The notes under the pieces were generated by a model. It worked only from the letters and a program-made list of their open reading frames with translations, was not told where the DNA came from and did not search any database. From Dehalococcoidia bacterium (GTDB lineage Bacteria; Chloroflexota; Dehalococcoidia; Tepidiformales; Tepidiformaceae), in assembly GCA_009839725.1 (NCBI GenBank), contig VXPF01000118.1, forward strand, positions 1-52,553: a stretch of DNA of 52,553 nt, read 5' to 3'. Below, piece by piece: positions 23,780 to 31,803 of the stretch. The position numbers and the translations under genes are program-made. The number at the start of each line of letters is the position of its first letter. Within the stretch, counting starts at the first letter, position 1.

Positions 23780-24063
23780 TCGAGCACGGCTCGCACGCGG
23801 ATGAGGCCGTCCTCCACCTCGGGCGCGTTGCTGAGGGCGTCGTCGCGTTTGAGGGAGGGCGCCACGGAGTCGCTGCGCATGACGTTGTGGAGGGGGAGGG
23901 GATGGGCGGTCGGCTCGACGCCCTCGGTATCGACGGCGGCGAGCGCGTCGAAGTGGTCGAGGATGTCGGAGAGCTGGACGGTAAGGCGGTCGATCTCGGC
24001 GTCGCTCAGACCGAGGCGGGCGAGCCTGCCGATGTGGAGCACCTGTTCGCGGGAGATGGGCAT
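23776..24063 (-). CDS. gatC: Asp-tRNA(Asn)/Glu-tRNA(Gln) amidotransferase subunit C
   Basis: 95 aa from ATG 24063 (MPISREQVLHIGRLARLGLS), the family N-terminus. GatC is a small bridge that holds GatA and GatB together. The rest reads LTVQLSDILDHFDALAAVDT, HPLPLHNVMRSDSVAPS and the short C-terminal tail. The frame extends to 24102 but that part is not conserved. The TGA overlaps the gatA ATG. A TACGAT box ends 6 nt before the start. Confidence 0.95.
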   Translation of the reverse strand: MPISREQVLHIGRLARLGLSDAEIDRLTVQLSDILDHFDALAAVDTEGVEPTAHPLPLHNVMRSDSVAPSLKRDDALSNAPEVEDGLIRVRAVLE

Positions 24064-24069
24064 GGCGCG

Positions 24070-24075
24070 ATCGTA
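24070..24075 (-). promoter_or_regulatory. -10 box (TACGAT) of gatCA, leaderless spacing
   Basis: On the minus strand TACGAT is followed by exactly 6 nt and then ATG 24063. It is identical in sequence and spacing to the uvrD promoter at 32501. Confidence 0.65.
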
Positions 24076-24196
24076 CACACGGTCCCCCGCACGTGCCCGC
24101 AAGGGGCCGTTTTGCTAGGCTCGAAGGTGATGCGGCACCCCGCCCATCCCTCGCACTGGATCCCACCCGCTGCCCCGGCCGACTGCGCTTTCGACG

Positions 24197-27100
24197 ATGT
24201 CTAGCCGCGTCGTCATCCGCCGCCGGCTGCGAGCGCGCCGGGCGCAGCAAAAGCGCGGCGGCCTCCCGCTCTGGGCGATCGGCCTGCTGGTGGCGGGTTT
24301 CCTCGCCTCGGCCTCGCTGGCGGGGGCGGCGGGGACCGTGTTCGCCGTCTACCAGCACTACGCTCGCGACTACGTACCTATCGAGGACCTGCTGATCGAG
24401 CGGCAGGTGGGGATCACGCGCATTTTCGACCGCACCGGGAAGGTCGAGCTGGGCGTACTGACGAACCCCGCCCAGCAGCTCCTGCACCCGGTCGAGCTGA
24501 AGGACATCTCGCAGAGCATGATCGACGCCACCGTTTCGACGGAGGACAACGACTTCTGGACGCATCCGGGCGTGAACTACCGGGGCCTCGCCCGGGCCGC
24601 CTGGGAGAACTACGTCGGCGGGGGCATCGGGACGGGAACGGGTGGCTCGTCGATCACGCAGCAGCTCATCAAGAACGTCTACATCTGCGGCAGCTTTACC
24701 GACCCGGACGACCCGTGCGTGGCCGAGCGCACCGTCGACCGGAAGCTGCGGGAGATCGCCTACGCGATCGAGTTGGAGCAGGACTACACGAAGGACCAGA
24801 TCCTGACCTGGTACCTGAACCAGATCTCGTACGCGGACCGCTATGTCGGGGTGCAGGCTGCAGCGGAGGGCTACTTCCGCAAGGACGCTTCGGAGCTGAC
24901 GCTGGCGGAGTCGGCGATGCTGGCGGGCATCCCGCAGTTCCCCACGCTCTACCACCCTCGCCTGAACTGCCATCGGGATGACGACGGCAACTGCATCCTC
25001 GATGCCCTGGGGCGCATGACCGTCGGGGGGCCGGCCAAGGTGCGGCAGGAGGACGTGATCGACCTGATGGTCGTGCACGGGTGGATCACCTTCTCGCAGG
25101 CGGAGGAGGCGAAGGAGGAAACGCTCTACGTGTTCCCGGCGGCGACCACGGCCGCCCAGGATGCGTCGGCGTTCATCGACAACCAGGTGGAGCCGCGGCT
25201 GGTGCGCATGTGCGAGGCAGGCCTCCTGCCGAAGCTGGAAAGTTCGCCGGACTGCCTCACCAGCGTGCACAGCGCGGGCTGGACCGTGCGCACGACGCTG
25301 GACTGGACAGCGACCCAGGATGCGCTGGCGTGGGCGCGGGCGGCGATCGAGCGGGGCCTGGAGGCGGGCTGCGAGTGCCACAACGCCGCGATCGTCACGA
25401 TCGAGCCGGAGACGGGTGAACTGCTCGTCTATGCGCCGAACCGGGATCCGTCGGTCACCGCCGACCCGAGGGTGGCGGGCAACGTCGACCAGCTCGTGGA
25501 GATCAACCAGCCGGGGTCGGCTTTCAAGCCGGCGGTCTATCTGGCGTGGTTCGAGTACGCCAAGAAGGCGCCGATGAGCATCCTCTGGGACACGAATCCG
25601 CTGGAACTCGAGGGCGAGGATGTCGAGATCGTCAACCCGCGCGCGGAGCCTCGCACGGAGGGACTGGTCAGCGCGCGGGCGGCCCTGGGTGGCTCGCAGA
25701 ACGTTCCCGCCTACCGCGCCGCCCAGGAGGCGGGCATCGAGAACGTGATCACGATGGCGAAGCTGCTGGGGATCACCACCATCCAGCAGCAGTTCGACCC
25801 CACGTTCGTGTCCCACCTCGATATCTACTACGGCGCGTCCATCGCGACCGGCGGGGCCAACATCCGGGCGGTGGACATGGCCTACATGAACGCGACCATC
25901 GCCAACATGGGCGTGATGGTGGGCGTGCCGCACCACGCGACCACGGTTGCGCCCGACACCCTGAACAACACGGCCTTCGACGAGGGCGTCGACTACGAGA
26001 ACGCGATCCAGCAGAAGCTCGACTTCCAGCGGGGGCACCTGCGGCTGCCGGGCACACGCCCCCTCGACCCGGTGGTGGTGCTGGAGGTCCGCGACATCAA
26101 CGATCGCGTCATCTTCCTGCACCAGGGCCCGCAGCGGATCCGGACGGTGGATGCGGGAAGTGTCTGGCTGCTGCACACCGTCATGTCGGATTGCACGGCG
26201 CGGTTCATCATCTGGGGCTGCGGGACGAACAACGAGGATCTTCGCCTGGACACCTTCGTGGGCGAGGAGAAGCTGGCGACGGGGATCAAGACAGGGACGC
26301 AGCAGGGCCCGCTGGACGCCGACGACACGCTGGAAACGTGGATGAACGGCTACTCCCGTGACGCGGCCACGGCGGTGTGGATCGGCAACGCCACGAACGA
26401 GCTCGTGATCGACGGACGCAGCGGCGAATACGCCTCGGCGCGGACAACGCTGTGGCTCTTCAAGAACTGGATGGGGCAGTACCACCAGTACCTCCTGGAC
26501 GAAGCGCGCATCGAGGAGCTGCGCGACTTCGAGGAGTTGCAGCCGGAGAACGTCGAGCTCACGGATTTCGCCACGCCCACGACGGACCGGCACCTCGACG
26601 GGGGTTGCGAGCAGGTTGTCGAAGCGTGGGTGCGGAAGGACGTGGAGTACGAGGACTCGTGCGCGCCGGCGATCATCGATACGCGGAACGGGCTGCTCGC
26701 TTCAAGCAGGACGCCTCTGCGGTACCGGGCGGCGGAGCGTTTCGTGAAGCTGCCGGAGTGGAAGCCCGACCTGGCGATCAAGCTGGTGGAGGAGCCTCCC
26801 GAGGACTTCCACGCGTTCATCCCGATCATGCCGGAGGTGGCGAGCACGGGCCTTCCCGCGCTCGCGATCGTGTCGCCGTTCCCGAGCGCGACCGTGGGGC
26901 TGGGGACGGGCGTCTTCGGGAGTGTGAATGCGGACGCGCTGACCGAGTGGGTGCTCGAGATCGGCCCGGGGGCGAGCCCCACCGAAGAGGACTGGGTGGT
27001 GCTTGCGACGGGTGAGGACAACCTCGTGAACGGGAGGCTGGGCACGATCGTCCTAGAGGAGTTCGCGCCGCGGGTCTACACGCTGCGACTGACGGTGCAC

Positions 27101-27262
27101 CAGGGGCTGCTGGCGCCCATGCAGGAAACCATCCTCGTGAACGTCACGAGCGGTCCGCCCACGCCACCGACGGGGATCGAAGGGGGCACGTCGCCGGGGA
27201 TCTTCCTTGATGAGCCACCGGAGCCCATTCTCCCCGAGGACCTGGAAGACTCCGACCGCTAG
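24197..27262 (+). CDS. class A penicillin-binding protein (transglycosylase-transpeptidase)
   Basis: 1021 aa. A basic cytoplasmic N-terminus is followed by one membrane helix (about 24-50), a GT51 transglycosylase domain (EDNDFWTHPGVNYRG with catalytic E116; GGSSITQQLIKN), and a transpeptidase domain with SxxK (S441-K444 in GSAFKP), SxN (S500-N502) and KTG (698-700). After the catalytic domain a 300-residue extension ends in Ig-like and Pro/Glu-rich sequence. The outer domains hold at least ten cysteines, so disulfides are likely. It polymerises and cross-links peptidoglycan, showing that this organism has a murein wall. A small frame overlaps the start (24130-24204). Confidence 0.95.
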   Translation: MSSRVVIRRRLRARRAQQKRGGLPLWAIGLLVAGFLASASLAGAAGTVFAVYQHYARDYVPIEDLLIERQVGITRIFDRTGKVELGVLTNPAQQLLHPVELKDISQSMIDATVSTEDNDFWTHPGVNYRGLARAAWENYVGGGIGTGTGGSSITQQLIKNVYICGSFTDPDDPCVAERTVDRKLREIAYAIELEQDYTKDQILTWYLNQISYADRYVGVQAAAEGYFRKDASELTLAESAMLAGIPQFPTLYHPRLNCHRDDDGNCILDALGRMTVGGPAKVRQEDVIDLMVVHGWITFSQAEEAKEETLYVFPAATTAAQDASAFIDNQVEPRLVRMCEAGLLPKLESSPDCLTSVHSAGWTVRTTLDWTATQDALAWARAAIERGLEAGCECHNAAIVTIEPETGELLVYAPNRDPSVTADPRVAGNVDQLVEINQPGSAFKPAVYLAWFEYAKKAPMSILWDTNPLELEGEDVEIVNPRAEPRTEGLVSARAALGGSQNVPAYRAAQEAGIENVITMAKLLGITTIQQQFDPTFVSHLDIYYGASIATGGANIRAVDMAYMNATIANMGVMVGVPHHATTVAPDTLNNTAFDEGVDYENAIQQKLDFQRGHLRLPGTRPLDPVVVLEVRDINDRVIFLHQGPQRIRTVDAGSVWLLHTVMSDCTARFIIWGCGTNNEDLRLDTFVGEEKLATGIKTGTQQGPLDADDTLETWMNGYSRDAATAVWIGNATNELVIDGRSGEYASARTTLWLFKNWMGQYHQYLLDEARIEELRDFEELQPENVELTDFATPTTDRHLDGGCEQVVEAWVRKDVEYEDSCAPAIIDTRNGLLASSRTPLRYRAAERFVKLPEWKPDLAIKLVEEPPEDFHAFIPIMPEVASTGLPALAIVSPFPSATVGLGTGVFGSVNADALTEWVLEIGPGASPTEEDWVVLATGEDNLVNGRLGTIVLEEFAPRVYTLRLTVHQGLLAPMQETILVNVTSGPPTPPTGIEGGTSPGIFLDEPPEPILPEDLEDSDR

Positions 27263-28179
27263 CGGAAGCGGGCCCCGACCTTCAAGCCGACCTCGGCAGC
27301 CCACTCGCCCGCGTTCACCTTGCGTGCTCCCTGGGGCTGGACGCGCTTGACGTGAAGCACGCCGCCGTTGAGGCGCACGTCGATGCCGTCTTCCTCGATG
27401 CGGATGACGGCGCCGGGCATGCCGGGTTCGTTGTCAGGGGTGAGGCGGCAGTCGAAGACGCCGAGGCGTTCGCCGCCCCGGCGGGTGGTCCAGGCGCCGG
27501 GCTGGGGATTGCAGCCGCGGATGCGGTCGTACACCAGCTGGGCGGGCTCGTGCCAGGGGATGCGGGCGTGCTCCTCGCCACAGGGGGGCTCGTAGGTCGA
27601 GAGCGAGTGGTCCTGCTCGATGCGTGGCGCTTCGCCCGCATCGACGAGGGCCACGGCCTCGGCCATGGCGTCGACGCCCATGGGGAAGAGGCGCTCGAAG
27701 TAGAGGGAGCCGAGGGTATCGTCGGGGCCGATCTTGCAGCTCTTCTGGAGGAGGACGGGGCCGGTGTCCATGCCCTCGTCGGGCCAGAAAATGCTGAGGC
27801 CGGTTTCGGTCCGGCCGAAGATGATGGGCCAGTTCATGGCGGAGGAGCCGCGGTGGAGGGGGAGGAGGCTGGGGTGGTACTGGATGGTGCCCTGCTCGGG
27901 GGCGGTGAGGGCGTCCGCGGGGAGCATCTCGGTGACGAAGGCCATGACGCCGAGTTCGGCGCCGGCGGCGCGCCAGGCGGCGAGCCCCTCCTCGCCCTTG
28001 AGCGCGGCCGTGTCGATGGGCGCCAAACCGGCCTCCTGGGCGGCGACCCAGAGGGGGTCGGGTCGGCCGCCCTCGCGGGGCTCGGGGGCGGAGGCGGCAA
28101 TGACCTCGACGCCCTCGTCGATGAGGCGCTTGAACACGGCTTCGCCGAAGGCGGCTTGCCCGATGATCGAGACGCGCAT
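27259..28179 (-). CDS. 10-formyltetrahydrofolate-dependent formyltransferase / hydrolase-domain protein
   Basis: 306 aa. Formyltransferase fold plus a C-terminal Fmt-type barrel. The active site reads IQYHPSLLPLHRGSSAMNW and FWPDEGMDTGPVLLQ, giving the catalytic His and Asp. Tyr before HPSLLP, AMNW and FWPDEGMDTG match the hydrolase domain of 10-formyl-THF dehydrogenase (ALDH1L) better than Met-tRNA formyltransferase, which has Asn there. It therefore may cleave formyl-THF or formylate a small molecule. GGAGG 5 nt before the ATG. The stop shares CTAG with the convergent PBP stop. Confidence 0.8.
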   Translation of the reverse strand: MRVSIIGQAAFGEAVFKRLIDEGVEVIAASAPEPREGGRPDPLWVAAQEAGLAPIDTAALKGEEGLAAWRAAGAELGVMAFVTEMLPADALTAPEQGTIQYHPSLLPLHRGSSAMNWPIIFGRTETGLSIFWPDEGMDTGPVLLQKSCKIGPDDTLGSLYFERLFPMGVDAMAEAVALVDAGEAPRIEQDHSLSTYEPPCGEEHARIPWHEPAQLVYDRIRGCNPQPGAWTTRRGGERLGVFDCRLTPDNEPGMPGAVIRIEEDGIDVRLNGGVLHVKRVQPQGARKVNAGEWAAEVGLKVGARFR

Positions 28180-28256
28180 CCGTTCCTCCCGGGGCCGAAC
28201 GGCTCAGCGGGAGCCTACACCAGGGCGCGGCGCGAGCGTGTAGCGAAGGGCGGGCC

Positions 28257-28262
28257 TACACT
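28257..28262 (+). promoter_or_regulatory. -10 box (TACACT) of the argA-like gene
   Basis: TACACT lies 143 nt before the ATG of the acetyltransferase gene and 9 nt before a small upstream reading frame. It would give a leader of about 135 nt holding two strong hairpins. Confidence 0.45.
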
Positions 28263-28271
28263 CAGGGTGCG

Positions 28272-28364
28272 ATGCTGCAGCGACCAGTGTCCGAAGGAGC
28301 CCCGCAGGGCGGCGTTCAAGCCGCCCTGGCGCGCGGCGGCGCCGAGGCCAGGCCCCGGGCCTGA
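28272..28364 (+). CDS. possible leader peptide, 30 aa
   Basis: ATG 28272 starts 9 nt after a -10-like box and reads 30 codons to TGA 28362-28364. The peptide starts MLQRPVSEGAPQ and ends ARGGAEARPRA, with Arg at 4, 21, 27 and 29. Two hairpins (28305-28328 and 28344-28369) lie in its 3' half and the stop falls in the second. This is the layout of an attenuation leader, and the gene behind it starts arginine synthesis. No conservation data, so it may be chance. Confidence 0.3.
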   Translation: MLQRPVSEGAPQGGVQAALARGGAEARPRA

Positions 28365-28369
28365 GCCTC
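28305..28369 (+). promoter_or_regulatory. two leader hairpins before the argA-like gene
   Basis: Hairpin 1: CAGGGCGGC (28305-28313) with GCCGCCCTG (28320-28328), a 9-bp perfect stem and loop GTTCAA. Hairpin 2: 28344-28355 with 28357-28369, more than 10 bp with one bulged A. They sit between the promoter and the AGGAGG at 28395-28400. I do not recognise a known riboswitch. Confidence 0.5.
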
Positions 28370-28405
28370 CCCACGCCGTTCCGTCCCGCGTACCAGGAGG
28401 TTCCC

Positions 28406-28876
28406 ATGATCTGTGTCGAACCGGCCCGCCTTGGCGATGCCGACACCATCCACGCGCTGATCGATGCGTGGGCGCAGCAGGGCGAGATGCTCGAACGCCC
28501 CCTCGGCGAGATTCACGAGGCAATCCGCGATTTCAAGGTCGCCCGGGAGGGTGAGGAGATCGTCGGCTGCGGCTCGCTCCACATCATGGGGAGCGATCTC
28601 GCGGAGATCCGTTCACTGGCCGTGCGTGAGGACCAGCACGGGAAAGGCGTGGGCGCGGCCATCGTCGACGCGTGCATCGAGGAAGGGCGGGAGATGGGCA
28701 TCGAGCGCGTCTTCGCGCTCACCTACCAGCCCGGGTTCTTCGAGCGGCAGGGGTTCGTGCTCGCGAACGTGATGGACTTCCCCGAGAAGGTGTGGAACGA
28801 GTGCGTGCGCTGCCCGTTCTTCACGGATTGCCGCGAGATCGCGGTCGTGCGGGACTTGAGGGTGGAAGTCTCTTAG
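28406..28876 (+). CDS. argA: short N-acetylglutamate synthase-like GNAT acetyltransferase
   Basis: 156 aa with AGGAGG 5 nt before ATG 28406. GNAT fold: VEPARLGDADTIHALIDAWA, EIRSLAVREDQHGKGVGAAI (acetyl-CoA pyrophosphate loop QHGKGVG) and TYQPGFFERQGF. The end reads EKVWNECVRCPFFTDCREIAV, a cysteine-containing tail shared with short NAGS enzymes such as mycobacterial ArgA. The reaction would be acetyl-CoA plus glutamate to N-acetylglutamate, the first step to arginine. No other arg gene is near, so the assignment rests on the sequence. Confidence 0.78.
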   Translation: MICVEPARLGDADTIHALIDAWAQQGEMLERPLGEIHEAIRDFKVAREGEEIVGCGSLHIMGSDLAEIRSLAVREDQHGKGVGAAIVDACIEEGREMGIERVFALTYQPGFFERQGFVLANVMDFPEKVWNECVRCPFFTDCREIAVVRDLRVEVS

Positions 28877-28954
28877 TCCCGGAAGCTTCATTCCCCGGCA
28901 ACTGTTGTGGAAAATACTCGTATCCGGTAGCCTTGCACTACTGGGAGGACCAGC

Positions 28955-29170
28955 GTGGCAGCTTCCACCTTCGACTCACGCGAGGCGTACCACAGGCTGC
29001 GTGAAGGTGGTATGGATGAACCTGCCTCCGACGCGGTCGTGGAGATCCTGAACCCCTTCGTCACGCGCGACATCCTCCAGGCGGAACTGGCCAAGGTGCA
29101 GCTTCGGATGATCTCCTTCAACGTGGCCATTGCGACGATCGCTGTCGCGGTCGTGGCGCTGGTGGACTAA
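28955..29170 (+). CDS. small coiled-coil plus membrane-helix protein
   Basis: 71 aa from GTG 28955 with GGGAGGA 5 nt upstream. It starts with AYHRLREGGMDEPASDAVVE, followed by a short heptad-like helix (TRDILQAELAKVQLRMI) and a C-terminal membrane helix (SFNVAIATIAVAVVALVD). This layout resembles DUF1640/CCDC90-like small proteins. A related protein of the same design is encoded at 49722-49967. Function unknown; such proteins often form oligomers at the membrane. It is transcribed by itself towards the convergent TPP gene. Confidence 0.65.
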   Translation: MAASTFDSREAYHRLREGGMDEPASDAVVEILNPFVTRDILQAELAKVQLRMISFNVAIATIAVAVVALVD

Positions 29171-29194
29171 CAGCGCCGCAGCCCTTTCCCACCC

Positions 29195-30814
29195 CTAGTA
29201 CTTCGAGATTTCGATCTCCTTCTGGGTGATGAACTCCAGCAGCGCGGGAGTCCCGGCCTCGGTCTGGGCGATGCCACGCTTGATGGCGGGCACGATCTCG
29301 GCGGGGTCGGTGACGCGCTCGCCGTAGCCGCCGAAGGCCTTCGCCATGTCGGCGTAGTTGCCGCTGATGTCGGTGCTCCGGTACTTCTCCGTGGCGGCCT
29401 GCATGATGGGCAGCTCGATGGCCATGGAGAAGTTGTTGAGGAGGATTGAGAGGATGGGGATGCGCTCGCGGACGGCCGTCTCGAAGTCCATGCCGGTGAA
29501 GCCGATGGCGGCATCGCCCCAGACGTTGATGCAGAGCCGCTCGGGGCGGGCCAGCTTCGCGCCCATTGCGTAGCCGAGGCCGGTGCCGAGCTGGGTGGTC
29601 TTGCCCCAGCCGATGTAGCTGAGGGGCGTGCGGCTCTCCCAGAAGGGGGAAAGCTGGTCGCGGGGGCTGCCGGCGTCGTGGGTGATGATGGTGTTGTCGA
29701 CATCGACGGTGTGCAGCAGGTCCCAGATGACGCGGTACGGTGAGAGCGGAGAGGAGTCGTCGGTCAGCTTGGGCTTCCACTCCTCGATCCACTCCGCCTT
29801 CACGTTCGCGATGCGCTCCGTGACGCCGTCTCGGGAGGCGGTGGCGCCATCAAGCTCGCAGAGGAGCGCGGAGAGCGTGAGCTTCGCGTCGCCGATGAGG
29901 GCGTGGGCGGAGGCGACGTCCTTGTTCACGTCGGCGGGATCGAGGGTGGCGTGGATGATGGTCTTGCCCTTCGGCATGGCGACGCCGAAACCCGTGGCCG
30001 CGAAGCTGCAGCCGATGCCGAAGATGACGTCGGCTTCCTGGAGGAACTCGTGCACGGCGCGGGGGATGGAGCGGCCGCCCGAGCCGAGGGAGAGGGGGTG
30101 GTTCTCGGGGAAGGCGCTCTTACCCTGGAGGCTTGTGGTGACGGGGATCTGGAGCTTCTCGGCGAGCTCTCGCAGCTCGTCCCATGCTTTCGCGTAGTGG
30201 ACGCCCTGGCCGGCGTAAATGACGGGGCGCTCCGCGCTGCGGAGCACCTCGGCGACGGCCTTCACGGCTTCTGGGTCGGGACCGGAGCGGAGGGCGGGGG
30301 CGGGCTCGTAGGCGAAGTCGTCGGGAACGTCCTCCTGGAAGACATCGCCGGGGATCTCGATGAGCACGGGGCGGGGGCGCCCGTTCCGCACCTGGGTGAA
30401 GGCGCGGCGCATGACGTCGGGAACGGTCGAGCCGAGGGTGACCTGCTCGGTCCACTTGGTGACGTGCTGGAAGTTGAGGAAGGAGTTGAAGTTGGGGGCC
30501 GTGTTCGTGATGCGGCGGGCGTAGCCGCCGGGCATGACGAGAATGGGGACGGAGTCGCCGTAGGCCTGGGCGACCCCGCCAAAAGCATTCTCCGCGCCGG
30601 GACCGTGTTGCATGGCGAAGACGCCGATGCGGTCGCCCGAGTTCACGCGGCTGAAAGCATCGGCCATGTGCAGCCCGACACGCTCCTGGCGGACGATGAT
30701 GGTGCGGACATCGGCGCGGGCGGCCGCCTCGATGATGGGGTTGACGGGATAGGCGACGAGGAAGTCGACGCCCTCGCGCTTCAGGATCTCGGCTACGGCA
30801 TCGGCGACTTTCAT
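29195..30814 (-). CDS. thiamine-diphosphate enzyme, acetolactate synthase-like (copy 1)
   Basis: 539 aa, three-domain ThDP enzyme. The N-terminal Pyr domain includes IIVRQERVGLHMADAFSR with the catalytic Glu of the family, and GPGAENAFGGVAQAYGDSVP. The central domain is Rossmann-like. The C-terminal PP domain has GDAAIGFTGMDFETA ending in ILLNN, the ThDP/Mg motif, here GDA rather than the common GDG. It decarboxylates or carboligates a 2-oxo acid; ALS, sulfopyruvate decarboxylase or oxalyl-CoA-type roles are all possible. No regulatory subunit adjoins, so branched-chain synthesis is unlikely. Preceded by AAAGGGGG. A second, related copy is at 50851-52482. Confidence 0.87.
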   Translation of the reverse strand: MKVADAVAEILKREGVDFLVAYPVNPIIEAAARADVRTIIVRQERVGLHMADAFSRVNSGDRIGVFAMQHGPGAENAFGGVAQAYGDSVPILVMPGGYARRITNTAPNFNSFLNFQHVTKWTEQVTLGSTVPDVMRRAFTQVRNGRPRPVLIEIPGDVFQEDVPDDFAYEPAPALRSGPDPEAVKAVAEVLRSAERPVIYAGQGVHYAKAWDELRELAEKLQIPVTTSLQGKSAFPENHPLSLGSGGRSIPRAVHEFLQEADVIFGIGCSFAATGFGVAMPKGKTIIHATLDPADVNKDVASAHALIGDAKLTLSALLCELDGATASRDGVTERIANVKAEWIEEWKPKLTDDSSPLSPYRVIWDLLHTVDVDNTIITHDAGSPRDQLSPFWESRTPLSYIGWGKTTQLGTGLGYAMGAKLARPERLCINVWGDAAIGFTGMDFETAVRERIPILSILLNNFSMAIELPIMQAATEKYRSTDISGNYADMAKAFGGYGERVTDPAEIVPAIKRGIAQTEAGTPALLEFITQKEIEISKY

Positions 30815-30907
30815 GGCATCCCCCTTTGCTTGCCGCGAGGGGCCGTTCGCGGCGGCGCCAGTCTACCGCTCGGGGGCTCGCGCTTGCCGCAAGCGCGGGG
30901 TGGCGCG

Positions 30908-30913
30908 CACAAT
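30908..30913 (+). promoter_or_regulatory. possible -10 box (CACAAT) of the DRTGG gene
   Basis: CACAAT ends 8 nt before ATG 30922. It is a weaker match to the start-proximal boxes seen elsewhere; no ribosome site is visible. Confidence 0.35.
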
Positions 30914-30921
30914 TCGCCGCG

Positions 30922-31803
30922 ATGCCCCTGCTCAGCGTGATCTCCGATACGCCTGGCGCCGGCAAGACCGGCGTCGCCGCCAGCCTTGCGCGAGCCCTTG
31001 CCTACACGGGCCAGCGCGTCTGGCTGGTTCGGGGCGAGGGATCGGATGGCGGCAACGCGGCCGCCGACGCGCACTGGTTCGGCAGCCTCGACTTCGCCCC
31101 GGGAAGCGCCTCGACACCGGTGGCGGCGCAGGTCATCCCGCCGCCCAGCGGCGACGAGATCGTCGTCGCGGAACTGGACGAGCCACTGGAGCGGGCGGAC
31201 GCGACGATCCTCGTGACCCGCGGCCTTCCCGACGAGGCGCGCGTGGCCGAGGTCGCTCCCGTTGCCGTCGTCGCGCTGGACGTGGCGGAGTCAGCGCTGG
31301 GGGATACGCCGGACGAGGTGAGCGGCGCGCCCCTGGTCACGATCGCCGAGGACCGCACCCTCGCGGGCTTCAGCGTCTCCGAGGCGCAGGCGGCGCTGAT
31401 GGCGGAGACGCTGGTGGAAGGGGACGGGCTCGATCCGACCTGCGACCACCTCGTGATTGCGCCGATCGGCTCGGACTCCGGGCAACCGTACCTGGAGCGC
31501 TTCGAGTCGAAGGCGGTGGTGGTGCGCTACGACAAGACGGATCAGCACCTGGCGGCGCTGGCGACGGAGCCCGCCTGCCTCATTTTGACGGGCGGCCGGC
31601 GTCCCAGCGAGTACCTCTTCGATGCCGCGGCGGCGCGCGGCGTGCCCGTCATGCTCTCGCGCACGGACACGGAGAACACGGTCATCGCGCTGGAGGGCAT
31701 CTTCGATCGGACACGCTTCCACGGGGAGCGGAAGCTGGAGCGGATGTCGGAGCTGCTGGGGGCGACGCCGCTCTCGGAGCGGGTGGCGGGGGCGCTGGGC
31801 TAG
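30922..31803 (+). CDS. P-loop and DRTGG-domain protein (phosphotransacetylase N-terminal-like)
   Basis: 293 aa from ATG 30922. The N-terminus is a BioD-like P-loop (LSVISDTPGAGKTGVAASLA), and the C-terminal half is a DRTGG domain (DHLVIAPIGSDSGQPYLE, TEPACLILTGGRRPSEYLFD, VPVMLSRTDTENTVIALEGI). This pairing occurs at the N-terminus of long phosphotransacetylases and as stand-alone proteins. It lacks the acetyltransferase part, so an ATP-sensing or regulatory role is likelier than catalysis. It runs convergent into the zinc-ribbon gene, sharing CTAG at the stops. Confidence 0.8.
   Translation: MPLLSVISDTPGAGKTGVAASLARALAYTGQRVWLVRGEGSDGGNAAADAHWFGSLDFAPGSASTPVAAQVIPPPSGDEIVVAELDEPLERADATILVTRGLPDEARVAEVAPVAVVALDVAESALGDTPDEVSGAPLVTIAEDRTLAGFSVSEAQAALMAETLVEGDGLDPTCDHLVIAPIGSDSGQPYLERFESKAVVVRYDKTDQHLAALATEPACLILTGGRRPSEYLFDAAAARGVPVMLSRTDTENTVIALEGIFDRTRFHGERKLERMSELLGATPLSERVAGALG

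Noticed and set aside
20852-24118. A plus-strand open frame of about 1090 codons
   Set aside because: It runs antisense to the pyrophosphatase-like, aminotransferase and gatCA genes, which all have clear family motifs.
22322-26593. A minus-strand open frame of over 1400 codons
   Set aside because: Only the part from 23779 down is gatA. The remainder is antisense of the PBP and gatC and has no domain pattern; GC-rich codons rarely give stops in other frames.
28263-28400. A small SRP-like RNA in the leader of the argA-like gene
   Set aside because: GTCCGAAGGAG resembles part of SRP RNA, but the remaining conserved loop sequence is missing and the hairpins do not match.
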